Shown here: positions 10,101-18,179 of the stretch, one piece after another | Position numbering within the stretch: the first letter of the stretch is position 1 | How the letters are laid out: each line of letters opens with the position of its first letter | Source: JACMLC01 sp963817025 | GTDB taxonomy: Bacteria; Acidobacteriota; Blastocatellia; Pyrinomonadales; Pyrinomonadaceae | DNA: 64,000 nucleotides | NCBI GenBank assembly: GCA_963817025.1 | Contig: CAWFML010000004.1 | Coordinates: 558,001-622,000 of the forward strand | Direction of reading: 5' to 3' | Program-made: the position numbers and the translations under genes | The notes under the pieces: generated by a model | The model's database searches: none | Told to the model about the DNA's origin: nothing | The model's input: the letters and a program-made list of their open reading frames with translations, nothing else

Positions 10101-10835
10101 TTTGATAAAACGCGGGTCGTTGGCATCGTCGCCGAGCGCACGCCGCGCCTGCGAGACGGCCTTCTTGAGCACAGCATCGGTGGTAAACACATCCGGCCAG
10201 ATGTGCTCCAACAGTTCTTCCTTTGAGATAACGCGCTGCGGATGCCGTGCCAGATAGCGCAGGACGCGCACCGCGCCCGGCTCAAGCCGGACGACTTCTC
10301 CGTCTCGATACAACAGGTCTACGTCCGACGGAAGATGAAACGACAGGAAATGCAGACTGTAGCGGGAGGGGAGCGGCAGCCTGAAATCGAAAGGCGCGGA
10401 GGGCAATTTGTCCGGCTGAATCTGAGGCGGACTCTCTTCTCTCTCCTGCCCGGCGACCAACTGCGAGGCGGCATCCTCTACGGTCACACGCTGAATGTCT
10501 TCATCACTCATGCGGCGCACCTGCGCCACAAAGCGATAACCGCGTCGCGGCACAGTCTCTATATACTTTTGCCTGTTGCGCTCTTCGCCGAGGCTTCTGC
10601 GTAAGGTGAAGATGTTATTGGACAGGTTGGCCTCTTCGACAAAGCTGTCGGGCCAGACGCGCTTCATCAACTCCTCTTTTTCCAGCAGATGCCCGCTATT
10701 TTCCACCAGCACGAGCAGCAAATCGAAGGCTTTGAGCGTTAGCGGCACAATCTCTTCGTCGAGCATCAAGAGACGCTCGGCTGCGTTTAGCCTGTAAGGC
10801 CCGAACGCGTAGAGGTGTGTGGAAGCCCTGGTCAT
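7146..10835 (-). CDS. Double winged-helix / AAA-type ATPase / TPR transcriptional regulator
   Basis: Cytosolic signal-integrating regulator of 1229 residues. Two OmpR/PhoB-type winged helices come first: about 10-108 (ending TVPRRGYRFVAQV) and about 175-262 (ending TYHARGYSFVAPV). A STAND/AAA-type ATPase follows at about 295-600, with Walker A GDSGIGKT (K334) and Walker B VIVLDDLQWADE. The C-terminal half is made of tetratricopeptide-type helical repeats. In related MalT/LuxR-type STAND regulators the ATPase is a nucleotide switch and the repeats sense a ligand or partner; here the DNA-binding end is N-terminal and doubled, which could let one protein bind tandem half sites. Neighbours are single unlinked genes, so the target is unknown. 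No clear Shine-Dalgarno precedes the ATG. Confidence 0.88.
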   Translation of the reverse strand: MTRASTHLYAFGPYRLNAAERLLMLDEEIVPLTLKAFDLLLVLVENSGHLLEKEELMKRVWPDSFVEEANLSNNIFTLRRSLGEERNRQKYIETVPRRGYRFVAQVRRMSDEDIQRVTVEDAASQLVAGQEREESPPQIQPDKLPSAPFDFRLPLPSRYSLHFLSFHLPSDVDLLYRDGEVVRLEPGAVRVLRYLARHPQRVISKEELLEHIWPDVFTTDAVLKKAVSQARRALGDDANDPRFIKTYHARGYSFVAPVTLSDSDAERVPEALDEGDAVVHPSVDAKSESFTNVPDYDQLVGRDAELGALKAEYGRMLEGVGQPVFISGDSGIGKTQLARYFMRWAREQGALCLSARFFDYEASRLAPYEVFLGLLRSAFNLIGSNERASSLDEATDLRAMAQAVCGVRLPEELFADVELRAGATHVRASVGAAAGDNFRAIIPVSQCFTRLSRQCPLVIVLDDLQWADEASRDVLGYLMRTASSEHLLIVILARSEEMLEPAEALHLWLKQQAHYRSFTSLKLKPLDEEACRAAIRAIFCGDNSSSNAPEVPPRDLQTLSQLTGGNPYFLTEMLRLLMAEGVIVYEEAAQPRWRWRGIKDLNLPDTLVLAAEAKLDHLSPRVREIIEHAAVIGDEFRVETLSQMSGQSETEIEDLLSEGKQLGVLSGRGLSAGEDYRFYHMILRRVLYEALPSRRRRRLHARAVETLELVHAREADRVAEALSAHAEAAEDWPRTFEWSMRAADAAIARWQWSEAVAVINRAERAARKLNAEDENAPGLSARLKLVRSMGEVYYSVGKLKEAEAIWTEAIALAREANDRSSLAVALLQQGLTRTGLGWYQKASEPALDALDIYRDTRDYEGEALSLIQLSRSELGMGNYVHSARAIEKAIALIGPEHRIATIASGRLGWTYAFQGRYRECIPLFERAINDYHSSGNIWAEAQVQQGLIWAQIGQGQYEAAIGLALCAHEVFRSAGDAFGETKTNLLIGRARIAEGLFDEGIGYLNRTLERLKDTGDAHCEAETLWMLGRAACEMGRFADAGRLLSRSLEMIRDIGDRDDECRILTDLAHLKICEQDNEGALLAANRAISIAEELDNRDVLGLALVERAQARLNLSQRGHALEEAERAAKLLSEAGSGESWRGYWILGKTLDADFKDKRTHNRERALAAMRHAVELLEAMREQLDASDNARRDGLTRARAPLARELHAMLLQSGQAQEAEKIARRWMLFS

Positions 10836-11109
10836 AGCCGGTTACGAATTCGTCTTAGAACTGTTGGAGAAATAAAAGAGAGTTTTCAAAGGACTTCTCA
10901 AACGCTGGAAGAGTAGTGTGCTCCCCGGAGGTTACAAGTGATGTTGAACGCAACGGACGCTGATGGCAATGGAAAGTTTATCGCAAGGCACGTCTCCGGG
11001 CAACAAGACCACAGGCCCGCGCGGTCAGCTCTCGCGTCTCTTCAAACCTTCGTATCAACAAATAATCACAACGCACAAAAACTTCACCAATAGAAAAAGG
11101 AGCAATTCC

Positions 11110-11577
11110 ATGTACTCAAGATTATCTCTCACACAGGCCAGCAGGCTCTTATTGATAGCTCTGGCCCTGCTCGTCCTGTCATCCTTTAGCAGTGCGGCGG
11201 CAGAGGAACTCCCGCAGCCGAAGCTCAAGTTCGACGGAACGGAAACCTATCAGGCCGGTGGCAAGACATGGGTCAGATACAAAATAAGCGTCATCAACCG
11301 CGCGGAATTTTCCGCAGACCTCTTTCAGCCCGCGCCGAATCTTCCGCCCTGCGGCAACAACGCCAACTCTGCACGCGCATGGGTAGACATCAAGAGCGGC
11401 GTCAATCCTTATCCGAGACTCTACGGCTTCTGCGCTCTCGGCTCTCCGGCAGATTTGGGCAGCCTCTGGTTCGCCGTCGAAAGAGGCAAGTGGCCTCCCA
11501 GGCTCGTCTACATCACCATCACGGATAGGCGGACGGGCAAGTCCGTCTCTTCGGGAAGAATCGAGATTCCGTCTTAA
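11110..11577 (+). CDS. Secreted protein of unknown function
   Basis: Not recognised. 155 residues with a clear Sec signal peptide (SRLLLIALALLVLSSFSSAAA, here shown only as position 10-30), so the mature part is exported. The mature domain begins about residue 34 with PKLKFDGTETYQAGGK and looks all-beta; two Cys residues (in PPCGNN and GFCALG) could form a disulfide. The start was chosen at 11110 because AGGAG lies seven bases before it; the frame stays open further upstream without such a site. It is followed after 164 bases by another small unknown gene in the same direction, with no shared family visible. Confidence 0.7.
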   Translation: MYSRLSLTQASRLLLIALALLVLSSFSSAAAEELPQPKLKFDGTETYQAGGKTWVRYKISVINRAEFSADLFQPAPNLPPCGNNANSARAWVDIKSGVNPYPRLYGFCALGSPADLGSLWFAVERGKWPPRLVYITITDRRTGKSVSSGRIEIPS

Positions 11578-11741
11578 AAGTCTTCGCCCGGCAAAGCTAG
11601 CCCGGCATCTCCGGCGCATAGATTCGTCCGAGCAAGCAGCCCACCCGCCCGGCAAAGCGATGTCCTTAATGGTCGGTGGGGACATTGACTCAAAGAAGAT
11701 TCACCAGCCTCAACCTCATCAACACTCAAGGAGATTAGTCA

Positions 11742-12143
11742 ATGCCTAGCACATCTGACCGCAACCTCACGCTGACGACACAAGATTCAAATGTGACGGT
11801 CAAGGTCAAGTATAACGCAAAATTCACCACCTTCGAACGCCGTTTGGCCGGACTCGGAATGGTGTTCCGGGAGCGGATCAACGTCCTCGGCTTAGACCCG
11901 GACAACGGAACGACAGGTGACTTGCTGGAACGGTTTCCGATTGAGACTATTCCGGTAACGGACGGTAACGGCACACAGGTGCTCGCTCGTAATCGCTCTA
12001 TCACCGTCCCACGGTCTACGCTTCAGGAAGACCCCGGTTTAGGCGATACGGATGCCATTCGCTGCCGGATTGAAATCGTAGCCCTCGGTCTGCCACCCGC
12101 TATCACAGAAGAATTCACTGATGTGGAGACCCTTCTGGGCTAG
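11742..12143 (+). CDS. Small protein of unknown function
   Basis: Not recognised. 133 residues, no signal peptide or membrane segment, mixed alpha/beta composition, with beta-prone N-terminal stretches (NLTLTTQDSNVTVKVKYN). An AAGGAG site seven to nine bases upstream of the ATG supports translation. It lies between the secreted protein gene and a large serine hydrolase, with a 60-bp perfect palindrome just downstream. No function is proposed. Confidence 0.65.
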   Translation: MPSTSDRNLTLTTQDSNVTVKVKYNAKFTTFERRLAGLGMVFRERINVLGLDPDNGTTGDLLERFPIETIPVTDGNGTQVLARNRSITVPRSTLQEDPGLGDTDAIRCRIEIVALGLPPAITEEFTDVETLLG

Positions 12144-12180
12144 TCTGTTTCTACAGCCAGGATTTCACCTCGATCCAGCA

Positions 12181-12240
12181 CGCGCCAGAGCCTGCCGGGA
12201 CAGCTATTAGCTAATAGCTGTCCCGGCAGGCTCTGGCGCG
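12181..12240. repeat. Perfect 60-bp palindrome without a loop
   Basis: Two 30-base arms (left arm begins CGCGCCAGAGCCTGCC, centre TATTAG/CTAATA) are exact reverse complements with nothing between them. It lies between two codirectional genes. Such palindromes can extrude a cruciform or form a strong RNA hairpin; no T-run follows. Confidence 0.9.
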
Positions 12241-12396
12241 CACACGGTTTTAACCCGAACACTTAAACCTTTCACAGCCTCTTAACGTAATAGGAAGTTC
12301 TTAGCGCAGGTCTTGACTGTTTTTGCGCGCATGACAAAATTGCTATTGAAAATGCTTCCTTCCGGCCCGATTCAAAGTTTAGGAGAGATGATTAAT

Positions 12397-14877
12397 ATGC
12401 TATCGAAACGTTTTCTGAACCTTATACTTTCGCTCGCACTCGTTTTCGCCAACCTCGCCGCGCCTTTTTCCGCTGCGGCGCAGGTCGCGCAGCAGGCCAA
12501 CGCGAAACAGCAGACCGCGCAGGCCGACATGGCCGCGAAGCTGGCGACAATCGAGCAGACGCTGGATGCCAAGCGCAAGGAGTACGGCATTCCGGGCATG
12601 TCGCTCGCCATCGTCAAAGACGACCAGATCATTTATATGAAGGGACTCGGCGTCAAAGATTTGGAGAAGAACGCGCCGGTCACGCCCGACACGCTCTTTG
12701 CCATCGGCTCTTCGACCAAAGCCTTTACGGCTCTCACCGTTTTGATGGGCGCAGACGAAGGCAAGCTCTCGCTCGATGATTCACCGAAAAAGCTGCTGCC
12801 CTATTTCAAGATGTCCGACCCTGAAACGGACTCGAAGATTACTATCCGCGACCTGCTCTCTCACAGTTCGGGTCTCAACCGCACAGACCTCGCCTTTGCC
12901 GTCGGCACGCTCAACCGCGAAGAGGTCATACGCGTGGCCGGACTCGCCAAACCGACAGCCAGGCTGCGCGAAAAGTTTCAATATCAGAACGCCATGTTTA
13001 CGGTCGCGGGCGAAGTGGCGGCACGCGCAGAGGGCAAGCCGTGGGAGAAGATTGTCGAGACGCGCATCTTCAAACCTTTGGGCATGAAAGACAGCAACAT
13101 CTCCGTCAAAGAGATGGAGAAGGCGCGGGATTATTCTTACGGCTACGAATACAACACAGACACCAAGCAAAACCGCCGGCTGCCGATGCGCGACATTCCG
13201 CAGGCAGCTCCCGCAGGCGCGATCAACTCAAGCGCGCGCGACATGGCGCAGTGGCTCCGCTTTATGCTCGCGGGCGGCACATACAACGGCAAGCGACTCG
13301 TCTCCGAAAAAAGTTTTACGGAATTCACTTCGCCGCAGATGAAAATCACAGGCAAGGTCAGCTACGGCCTCGGCTGGTTTCTGCGCGACTGGAACGGTCA
13401 CAAGGTCGTGGAGCACGGCGGCAACATAGACGGCTTTAACGCGCTGGTCGCAATGATGCCGGATCAGAAACTGGGCTTTGTGATGCTCACGAACATCAGC
13501 GGGTCGCCGCTCGGTCAGGATGCGATGCAAACCATCTGGACCAATCTGGTCGGCAAGCCGGAAGGCGACAAACCCTCTCAAGCTGACAACTCCGGCGCAA
13601 GAGCCGCAGGCACTGGCACATCAATCACCGGCACATACAAGTTTGCCGAGGCGGGCATGAATGTTGAAGTGGCGATGATTGACGGCAAGCTGGTGATGAC
13701 CGTGCCGGGACAGCCGCAGTACACTTTGGAGAATGTCGGAGGCCGTCGCTACAAGCTCATCTATCCTGGCCTTGAAGGATTTTTCGCAACCTTCCGCCCC
13801 GTCAAAGAGAAGACGGATGAGACGGAGATGTATCTCGAACAGCCGCAGGGCAACTACGTGCTGTCGAGATTGAAGGCGGACGAGAAAGCCAAAGAGGCTG
13901 AGGCCGCAAGCAGCTATTCCGGCCCGATGAAGGAACTACTGGGCAGCTACAAAATAGAAAGCGGTCAGGCTCTGGTCGAAGTGACAATCAGAGACGGCAA
14001 GGTCTCGCTCGTCGTCCCCGGACAACAGCCTTACGCGCTCACGGAAAAAGCTAAAGACGCTTACACGCTCCCGCCTCTTCCGGCTGATGCTTACTGGATG
14101 AACGTCAAGCGCGACGCGGCGGGCAACGTTTCCGCCATCGCCGTCACACAGCCCGAAGGCGTTTTTACCTTTGTGCGTGAAGCCAAGTTTGCCGCCACCA
14201 TGTCCGCAGATGAATTGATGGCAAAGGTCATCGAAGCTTCGGGCGGCGAAGCCCTGCGTAAACACAAATCAATGGTCACGAAGTTTGAGGCAAACTTCAT
14301 CCATCAAGGCATCACCGGCGAAGGGACTAGTTATGCCAAAGCTCCTAACATGCAGGCGTCGAATACGAACTTGATGGCGCTCGGCAGAAAGGTCGGCAGC
14401 ACCTTTGAATATTTCGACGGCACGACGGGCGGGCAGGACACAAGCTTTACGCCGGGAGATGTCTTGACTGGAAAACAGTTAGCCAACACAAAACTCGCGT
14501 CGGATTTTTACGGCCTGCTTAACTGGAAGACGCTCTTTAAGACCGTTGAGGTTAAACGCATGGACAAGGTTGCAGGCGAGGATGTGTACGTCGTCGTGAT
14601 GACGCCGGAAGGCGCAAATCCTGTGACCCTTTACATCTCGACCAAGACCTTTCTGCCCTTGCGGAGAGACACCATCTACACGGCCAGCGATTCGACCGCA
14701 CTTGAATTGCCGGTGACGGAAACCTACAGCGATTACAGGTCTGTCGAGGGCATGATGATGCCATTCAAGGCTGTGACCAATTCCCTCTCGCAGGGCGACA
14801 TCATCGTCGAGATCAAAGAAGTGAAGTTTGACGTGGACATTCCAGACACGACTTTCAAACCACAGGCGAAGAAATAA
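12397..14877 (+). CDS. Secreted serine hydrolase (beta-lactamase class C clan) with C-terminal extensions
   Basis: About 826 residues. A signal peptide (about 1-28) is followed by a class C beta-lactamase/esterase-type catalytic domain at about 45-385: SxxK in GSSTKAF (S105, K108), YQN in FQYQNAMF, HGG in VEHGGNIDGF. After it come two DUF3471-like beta modules (GTYKFAEAGMNVEV..., GSYKIESGQALVEV...) typical of acidobacterial hydrolases, and a C-terminal domain from about 600 that resembles lipoprotein-carrier or outer-membrane-sorting beta sheets (VITKASGGEALRKH-like start). The start at 12397 has AGGAG eleven bases before it; an ATG at 12388 is too close to that site. Probably periplasmic; substrate unknown (peptidoglycan peptide, ester or D-peptide). 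Confidence 0.87.
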   Translation: MLSKRFLNLILSLALVFANLAAPFSAAAQVAQQANAKQQTAQADMAAKLATIEQTLDAKRKEYGIPGMSLAIVKDDQIIYMKGLGVKDLEKNAPVTPDTLFAIGSSTKAFTALTVLMGADEGKLSLDDSPKKLLPYFKMSDPETDSKITIRDLLSHSSGLNRTDLAFAVGTLNREEVIRVAGLAKPTARLREKFQYQNAMFTVAGEVAARAEGKPWEKIVETRIFKPLGMKDSNISVKEMEKARDYSYGYEYNTDTKQNRRLPMRDIPQAAPAGAINSSARDMAQWLRFMLAGGTYNGKRLVSEKSFTEFTSPQMKITGKVSYGLGWFLRDWNGHKVVEHGGNIDGFNALVAMMPDQKLGFVMLTNISGSPLGQDAMQTIWTNLVGKPEGDKPSQADNSGARAAGTGTSITGTYKFAEAGMNVEVAMIDGKLVMTVPGQPQYTLENVGGRRYKLIYPGLEGFFATFRPVKEKTDETEMYLEQPQGNYVLSRLKADEKAKEAEAASSYSGPMKELLGSYKIESGQALVEVTIRDGKVSLVVPGQQPYALTEKAKDAYTLPPLPADAYWMNVKRDAAGNVSAIAVTQPEGVFTFVREAKFAATMSADELMAKVIEASGGEALRKHKSMVTKFEANFIHQGITGEGTSYAKAPNMQASNTNLMALGRKVGSTFEYFDGTTGGQDTSFTPGDVLTGKQLANTKLASDFYGLLNWKTLFKTVEVKRMDKVAGEDVYVVVMTPEGANPVTLYISTKTFLPLRRDTIYTASDSTALELPVTETYSDYRSVEGMMMPFKAVTNSLSQGDIIVEIKEVKFDVDIPDTTFKPQAKK

Positions 14878-14888
14878 TCTCAAGCCCG

Positions 14889-14959
14889 CGAAACATTCTC
14901 GCGCAAAGGCGCAAAGAAAGCGTTTAAGTCTTTCTTTGCGCCTTTGCGCGAGATTTTTT
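14889..14959. repeat. Family A hairpin repeat at a convergent junction
   Basis: TCGCGCAAAGGCGCAAAG faces CTTTGCGCCTTTGCGCGA across a short loop directly after the hydrolase stop codon; likely bidirectional terminator. Confidence 0.75.
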
Positions 14960-15088
14960 AACGGCCCTGCCGGTAACGATGATGGCAGGAGCGGAAAAGC
15001 ATGTCACAAAGCATGGCTTAACGTCAGTTCGACATCAGCATCAGTTGATGCCGCCCTTCGCGGGGCTGAGAAAACCGAAATCTTATGC

Positions 15089-15130
15089 CGAACTCACGTT
15101 AGCTTACGTCGAACTCACGTTAGCTTACGT
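15089..15130. repeat. Two exact tandem copies of a 21-bp unit
   Basis: CGAACTCACGTTAGCTTACG plus T is repeated twice without a gap. The second copy overlaps the stop codon of the minus-strand gene that follows. The same unit, with about three changes and inverted, starts both 219-bp repeats that flank the restriction-modification genes. Confidence 0.9.
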
Positions 15131-15482
15131 TTGACGCCGCTAATCTTCGCAAGCGAGAGAGCGAAGAGCCTTTGACCGTCGGCGTGAGAATGATGAGCAT
15201 GACGCCTTCAGCCGTGTTGATAAACTGCGTCGCGCCGGAGTCAACCCACTGCCGGATAGTATAAGAGTTAATCCGCAGGACATCCGTGGTGAGTCCAGTC
15301 GTCACCACTTTCAGATTTTTCGCGCAGGCCATACACCACGCGAGCTGGCATCTCTTCTCCGTGATGACCAGCGTCAGATTTAATTTGCACTCGGCGCATT
15401 GCATGACCTGCATCTTCGCGCCGTAGACGACCATCACGCGCTCCGTGTTCTTCGCTGCTTGACTCACTCTTTTTGTTATCAT
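15120..15482 (-). CDS. Small Cys-cluster / HTH-like protein, orphan family
   Basis: 120 residues. A cysteine-rich middle (CAECK at about 28-32, then CQLAWCMAC) looks like a zinc ribbon, followed by a helix-turn-helix-like stretch (INSYTIRQWVDSGATQFINT) and a short beta tail (EGVMLIILTP), similar in layout to MerR/excisionase-type binding domains. I associate this layout with small acidobacterial proteins of unknown role; this is recollection, not a search. GGGGAG lies five bases before the ATG. A shared dyad motif lies about 80 bases upstream, which links it to the response-regulator cluster. DNA or RNA binding is inference. The last codons come from a 21-bp repeat. Confidence 0.65.
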   Translation of the reverse strand: MITKRVSQAAKNTERVMVVYGAKMQVMQCAECKLNLTLVITEKRCQLAWCMACAKNLKVVTTGLTTDVLRINSYTIRQWVDSGATQFINTAEGVMLIILTPTVKGSSLSRLRRLAASNVS

Positions 15483-15559
15483 TATTCTCCCCTGCCGTTA
15501 GCTGAATTTCCGCTCTCGCTCGCTGACAAAATGGAGATTACTTCATGCAAGCGCGCACA

Positions 15560-15582
15560 GTCACCACCCATTTAGGTAGTAA
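15560..15582 (-). promoter_or_regulatory. Copy 1 of the shared dyad motif (putative NarL-type operator)
   Basis: GTCACCACC-N4-AGGTAGTAA on the plus strand; core ACC(C/T)-N4-AGGT. About 80 bases upstream of the Cys-cluster/HTH gene. This copy has C instead of T at the fourth core position. Confidence 0.6.
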
Positions 15583-15613
15583 GTTTGTTTCGAAAATTTA
15601 AGGCAGTTCTTTG

Positions 15614-15712
15614 CGTGCCTGAGTCTTAACTGCTTTGCGCCTTTGCGAGAAACGTCGGGGTTTCTCGCAAAGGCGCAAAGTTAAGAGTTAAGACGCAAAG
15701 AGTTGAGTGAAT
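15614..15712. repeat. Family A hairpin repeat
   Basis: CTTTGCGCCTTTGCGAGAAA pairs with TTTCTCGCAAAGGCGCAAAG across a very short centre, with outer partial units. It lies between the stop of the VCBS gene and the dyad motif of the next gene. Confidence 0.75.
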
Positions 15713-15739
15713 CAGCCCTTTGAGCTTTGAAGCCTGTTC

Positions 15740-17536
15740 TTAGTGCACGTTGGTTAACGGCAAGGGGATGTCGCCTGCCGTGCCCCAGTTGACGATGCGT
15801 AGCGTGTTGGTCTGGCTTTTCAGGACGAAGTGATTGCCTTCGCTCGGCCTGTAGACAGCAAAGTCCGTCTTGCCGTCGGCATCGTAGTCGCCGGGAACAG
15901 GCTGGTCACCGCTCTGGCCCCAGAACTGCGATTGGAGCGCGCCATCGGAGCTGCGGCGGACGTACCATGCGCCGGTCGAGGCGCGAAAGACAGCGATGTC
16001 AGTCTTGCCGTCGCGGTCATAATCTCCGGGGACGACCTGATCGAACTCGTTGCCCCACTGCACGGCCATCAGAGAGCCGTCCGAGCTGCGCTGGATGTAG
16101 AAGAAGGCCGTGGGCGTGCCAACGTTCTTGCGAAAGACAGCGATGTCAGTCTTGCCGTCGCCGTCATAATCTCCGGGCGCGGGTACATCGCCGCTCTGTC
16201 CCCACTGGAGCGCGAGCAAGGTGCCGCTAAAGCTTCTGGACACATAGAAGGTCGAATTGCTCGGGCGAAAGACTGCAAAGTCCGCTTTATCATCGCCGTC
16301 GAAATCTCCCTGAACGGGCAGATCGCCGTTGACTCCCCACTGCCTGCCCGTCAACGTACCGTCTATGCTGCGCCGGACATACCATGAGCCGTTCGAGGGA
16401 CGAAAGACGGTCATGTCCGTCTCGCTATCTCCATCGTAATCACCCGCGACCGGGATGTCGCCGCTCTGCCCCCACTTGAGTGTATTGAAACAGCAGCTTA
16501 CGCCATTGCTCGCGGATTGCTGTATGTACCAGGTGCTATTGCTCGGACGATAGACGACGAAATCAGACCAGCCCGGAATATAGAAGCTAAACTGGCCTCC
16601 GCTCTCAGCGAAGCTGACTTGCCAGTTAAGAATCAGCGTGCCCGTATTGCCGGAGAAACCGTCAACCGCCAAGTAGTAGGTCGTGCCTGCGGTGGCGGCA
16701 AAGGTCACGCGGCTCTGGGTCGTCCCGGCGATGTCGTCGCTGCCTGTGATATTGGTCAGGGCATTGACCGCCGCTCCTGTATAAACCGCCAGCGTCGTGT
16801 CGAAGCTGCTGCCTTTGGTATTAAAGGTCATGGTGACGTTGGAGGGGGCGACCCAGCTAAACCAGACGGAGTTGATGGGGGTTGAAGCGCCCACATGATC
16901 CGGCTCGCCAGCCTCTCCGGTCGAGCCGACGTTGGTGTCCGAGATGTTCAGATTAGAGCCGGTGAAGTTATAAATAGAGCGCGCGTTAGCGAAATTATCG
17001 TTGGGCGAAGCAGCCGTCAGCGCGTAGTTGAGCGTAAAAGTTCCCGTAAAGCTGCCGAAGCCGTCAACCTTTATGTAATAGGTCGTGCCGCTGGTGACGC
17101 CAAAGGTCATGCGGCTGTAGCCGAACGGGACAAAGCCCGAGTTTTCCGTAATCTTCGTCAGGCTGCCGAGAGACGGGCCTGTAAAGACCGCGATGCTGGT
17201 GTCGGAGGTAATCGTGCCGGGGCCGTTGGTGTCTATGTTCAAGCTGCCGGACATCGGAGCCGTAAACTTGTACCAGACGGAATTAATCGCGCCGCCGGAG
17301 ACGATGTTCGGCTCGCCCGCTTCGCTGGTGGCTTCAAGGTTCGTGCCTGCGACGGCTCCGGAATTTCCGGCTATCACTTCCGCGTTAGCGAAATTGTCAT
17401 TGGCGGGCGGAGCCGAGACGGCCTGCGCCTCCTGTGCGGAAATCGGCACGCCGATACAAATTAAGGTAAATAAGACTGCCAGCGATATGGCGATCAATTG
17501 GGCGTTGCTTCTAGTCTCTCTCATGGTCTCTCTCAT
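15740..17536 (-). CDS. Secreted FG-GAP/VCBS-type repeat protein with N-terminal PPC-like domains
   Basis: About 598 residues, exported (hydrophobic signal at about 12-35 ending PISAQ). Two pre-peptidase C-terminal-like beta domains come first (PPANDNFANAEVI at about 44, SPNDNFANARSI at about 175; each ends TTYYIKVDGF or TTYYLAVDGF). Residues about 310-598 hold six to seven FG-GAP/VCBS repeats of about 45 residues with the GDYDGDGKTDIAVFR signature and aromatic WYVRRSSDG linkers, a calcium-binding propeller type. Such proteins are common and mostly uncharacterised in acidobacteria; surface adhesion or polymer binding is a guess. A second ATG lies four codons in. A copy of the shared dyad lies 154 bases upstream, so control by the nearby response regulator is likely. 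Confidence 0.88.
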   Translation of the reverse strand: MRETMRETRSNAQLIAISLAVLFTLICIGVPISAQEAQAVSAPPANDNFANAEVIAGNSGAVAGTNLEATSEAGEPNIVSGGAINSVWYKFTAPMSGSLNIDTNGPGTITSDTSIAVFTGPSLGSLTKITENSGFVPFGYSRMTFGVTSGTTYYIKVDGFGSFTGTFTLNYALTAASPNDNFANARSIYNFTGSNLNISDTNVGSTGEAGEPDHVGASTPINSVWFSWVAPSNVTMTFNTKGSSFDTTLAVYTGAAVNALTNITGSDDIAGTTQSRVTFAATAGTTYYLAVDGFSGNTGTLILNWQVSFAESGGQFSFYIPGWSDFVVYRPSNSTWYIQQSASNGVSCCFNTLKWGQSGDIPVAGDYDGDSETDMTVFRPSNGSWYVRRSIDGTLTGRQWGVNGDLPVQGDFDGDDKADFAVFRPSNSTFYVSRSFSGTLLALQWGQSGDVPAPGDYDGDGKTDIAVFRKNVGTPTAFFYIQRSSDGSLMAVQWGNEFDQVVPGDYDRDGKTDIAVFRASTGAWYVRRSSDGALQSQFWGQSGDQPVPGDYDADGKTDFAVYRPSEGNHFVLKSQTNTLRIVNWGTAGDIPLPLTNVH

Positions 17537-17689
17537 TTTCGTCTCTCCTTAACTTTCAATCGTCTTCCCCGGCGGGGAGTTTATGATTTATGTCATGGCC
17601 TTCGTGGAACGCCTCAGGCAGGGCAAGTGCCTCTGTTTCGCGCGCTCCGTGTTGTCAATGGCTTGAAGATAGTCAAATCAAGAAGCAGC

Positions 17690-17712
17690 GTCACCACCTA
17701 TTCAGGTAGTAA
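17690..17712 (-). promoter_or_regulatory. Copy 2 of the shared dyad motif
   Basis: GTCACCACCT-ATTC-AGGTAGTAA; dyad ACCT-N4-AGGT. It lies 154 bases upstream of the VCBS gene. The flanking GGCTTGAAGATA is also found near copy 3, so these two regions are probably a duplicated promoter. Confidence 0.65.
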
Positions 17713-17716
17713 CGTA

Positions 17717-17792
17717 AAAGAGGGCGTGGGGGATAGGGTGCCGGGTGTAGAAAAGCAATTTGTTTTTCACTTCACCCGATACCCAACACCCT
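17717..17792. repeat. Family E hairpin repeat
   Basis: GGGATAGGGTGCCGGGTGTAG faces an inverted CACCCGATACCCAACACCC copy. It is part of the 397-base gap upstream of the VCBS gene. Confidence 0.65.
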
Positions 17793-17810
17793 TAATATCT
17801 TTCGCTCAAA

Positions 17811-17866
17811 CGGCCACGGCCTCCGTCGGTGGTTGAGAGAGTCACCACCAACGGAGGCCGTGGCCG
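17811..17866 (-). terminator. GC-rich hairpin behind the decayed VCBS paralogue
   Basis: CGGCCACGGCCTCCGT pairs perfectly with ACGGAGGCCGTGGCCG; the inner GGTGGT/ACCACC also pairs. It could end transcription of the remnant gene; no strong T-run follows. Confidence 0.45.
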
Positions 17867-17933
17867 AAGCAATCAAACGCAACTCCCGGCCCCTTGCCCC
17901 GGTAGCCGGAAGACGCGCGTTTGACCCGCCATC

Positions 17934-18179
17934 TTAATGCACGTTGCTGCGCGCGATGGGATTATCGCCATTCGCACGCTCTTCCCTGAGCCGCGTTTTA
18001 CCTGCGGTCGAGCGAGAGGCGGCGACAGGGAATCCTTCCATAAGGGCTGTTGCGTAAGGAATTTGCGGACTTCTCCGCTCTGCTGTTGTCCGGCGAGGCA
18101 TGATGCCGCTCATGATTGTTATTGAGCCTGCCTGTAGAATGGCTATCAACCGGGAAGTCTTGATTTTCAGGTTTCTCAT
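17934..18179 (-). pseudogene. Probable remnant of a VCBS-repeat paralogue
   Basis: 81-residue reading frame whose two ends resemble the neighbouring 598-residue VCBS protein: the start MRN...SRLIAI against MRE...AQLIAI, and the end GDNPIARSNVH against GDIPLPLTNVH; the DNA at both stop codons shares TGCACGTTG. The whole propeller middle is missing and the rest is not repeat-like. A second ATG four bases upstream opens another frame of 61 residues and has the better spacing to an AAAGG site, but its product looks random. The upstream dyad copy is kept. A live small secreted peptide cannot be excluded, but loss of an internal segment is the simplest reading. Confidence 0.5.
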
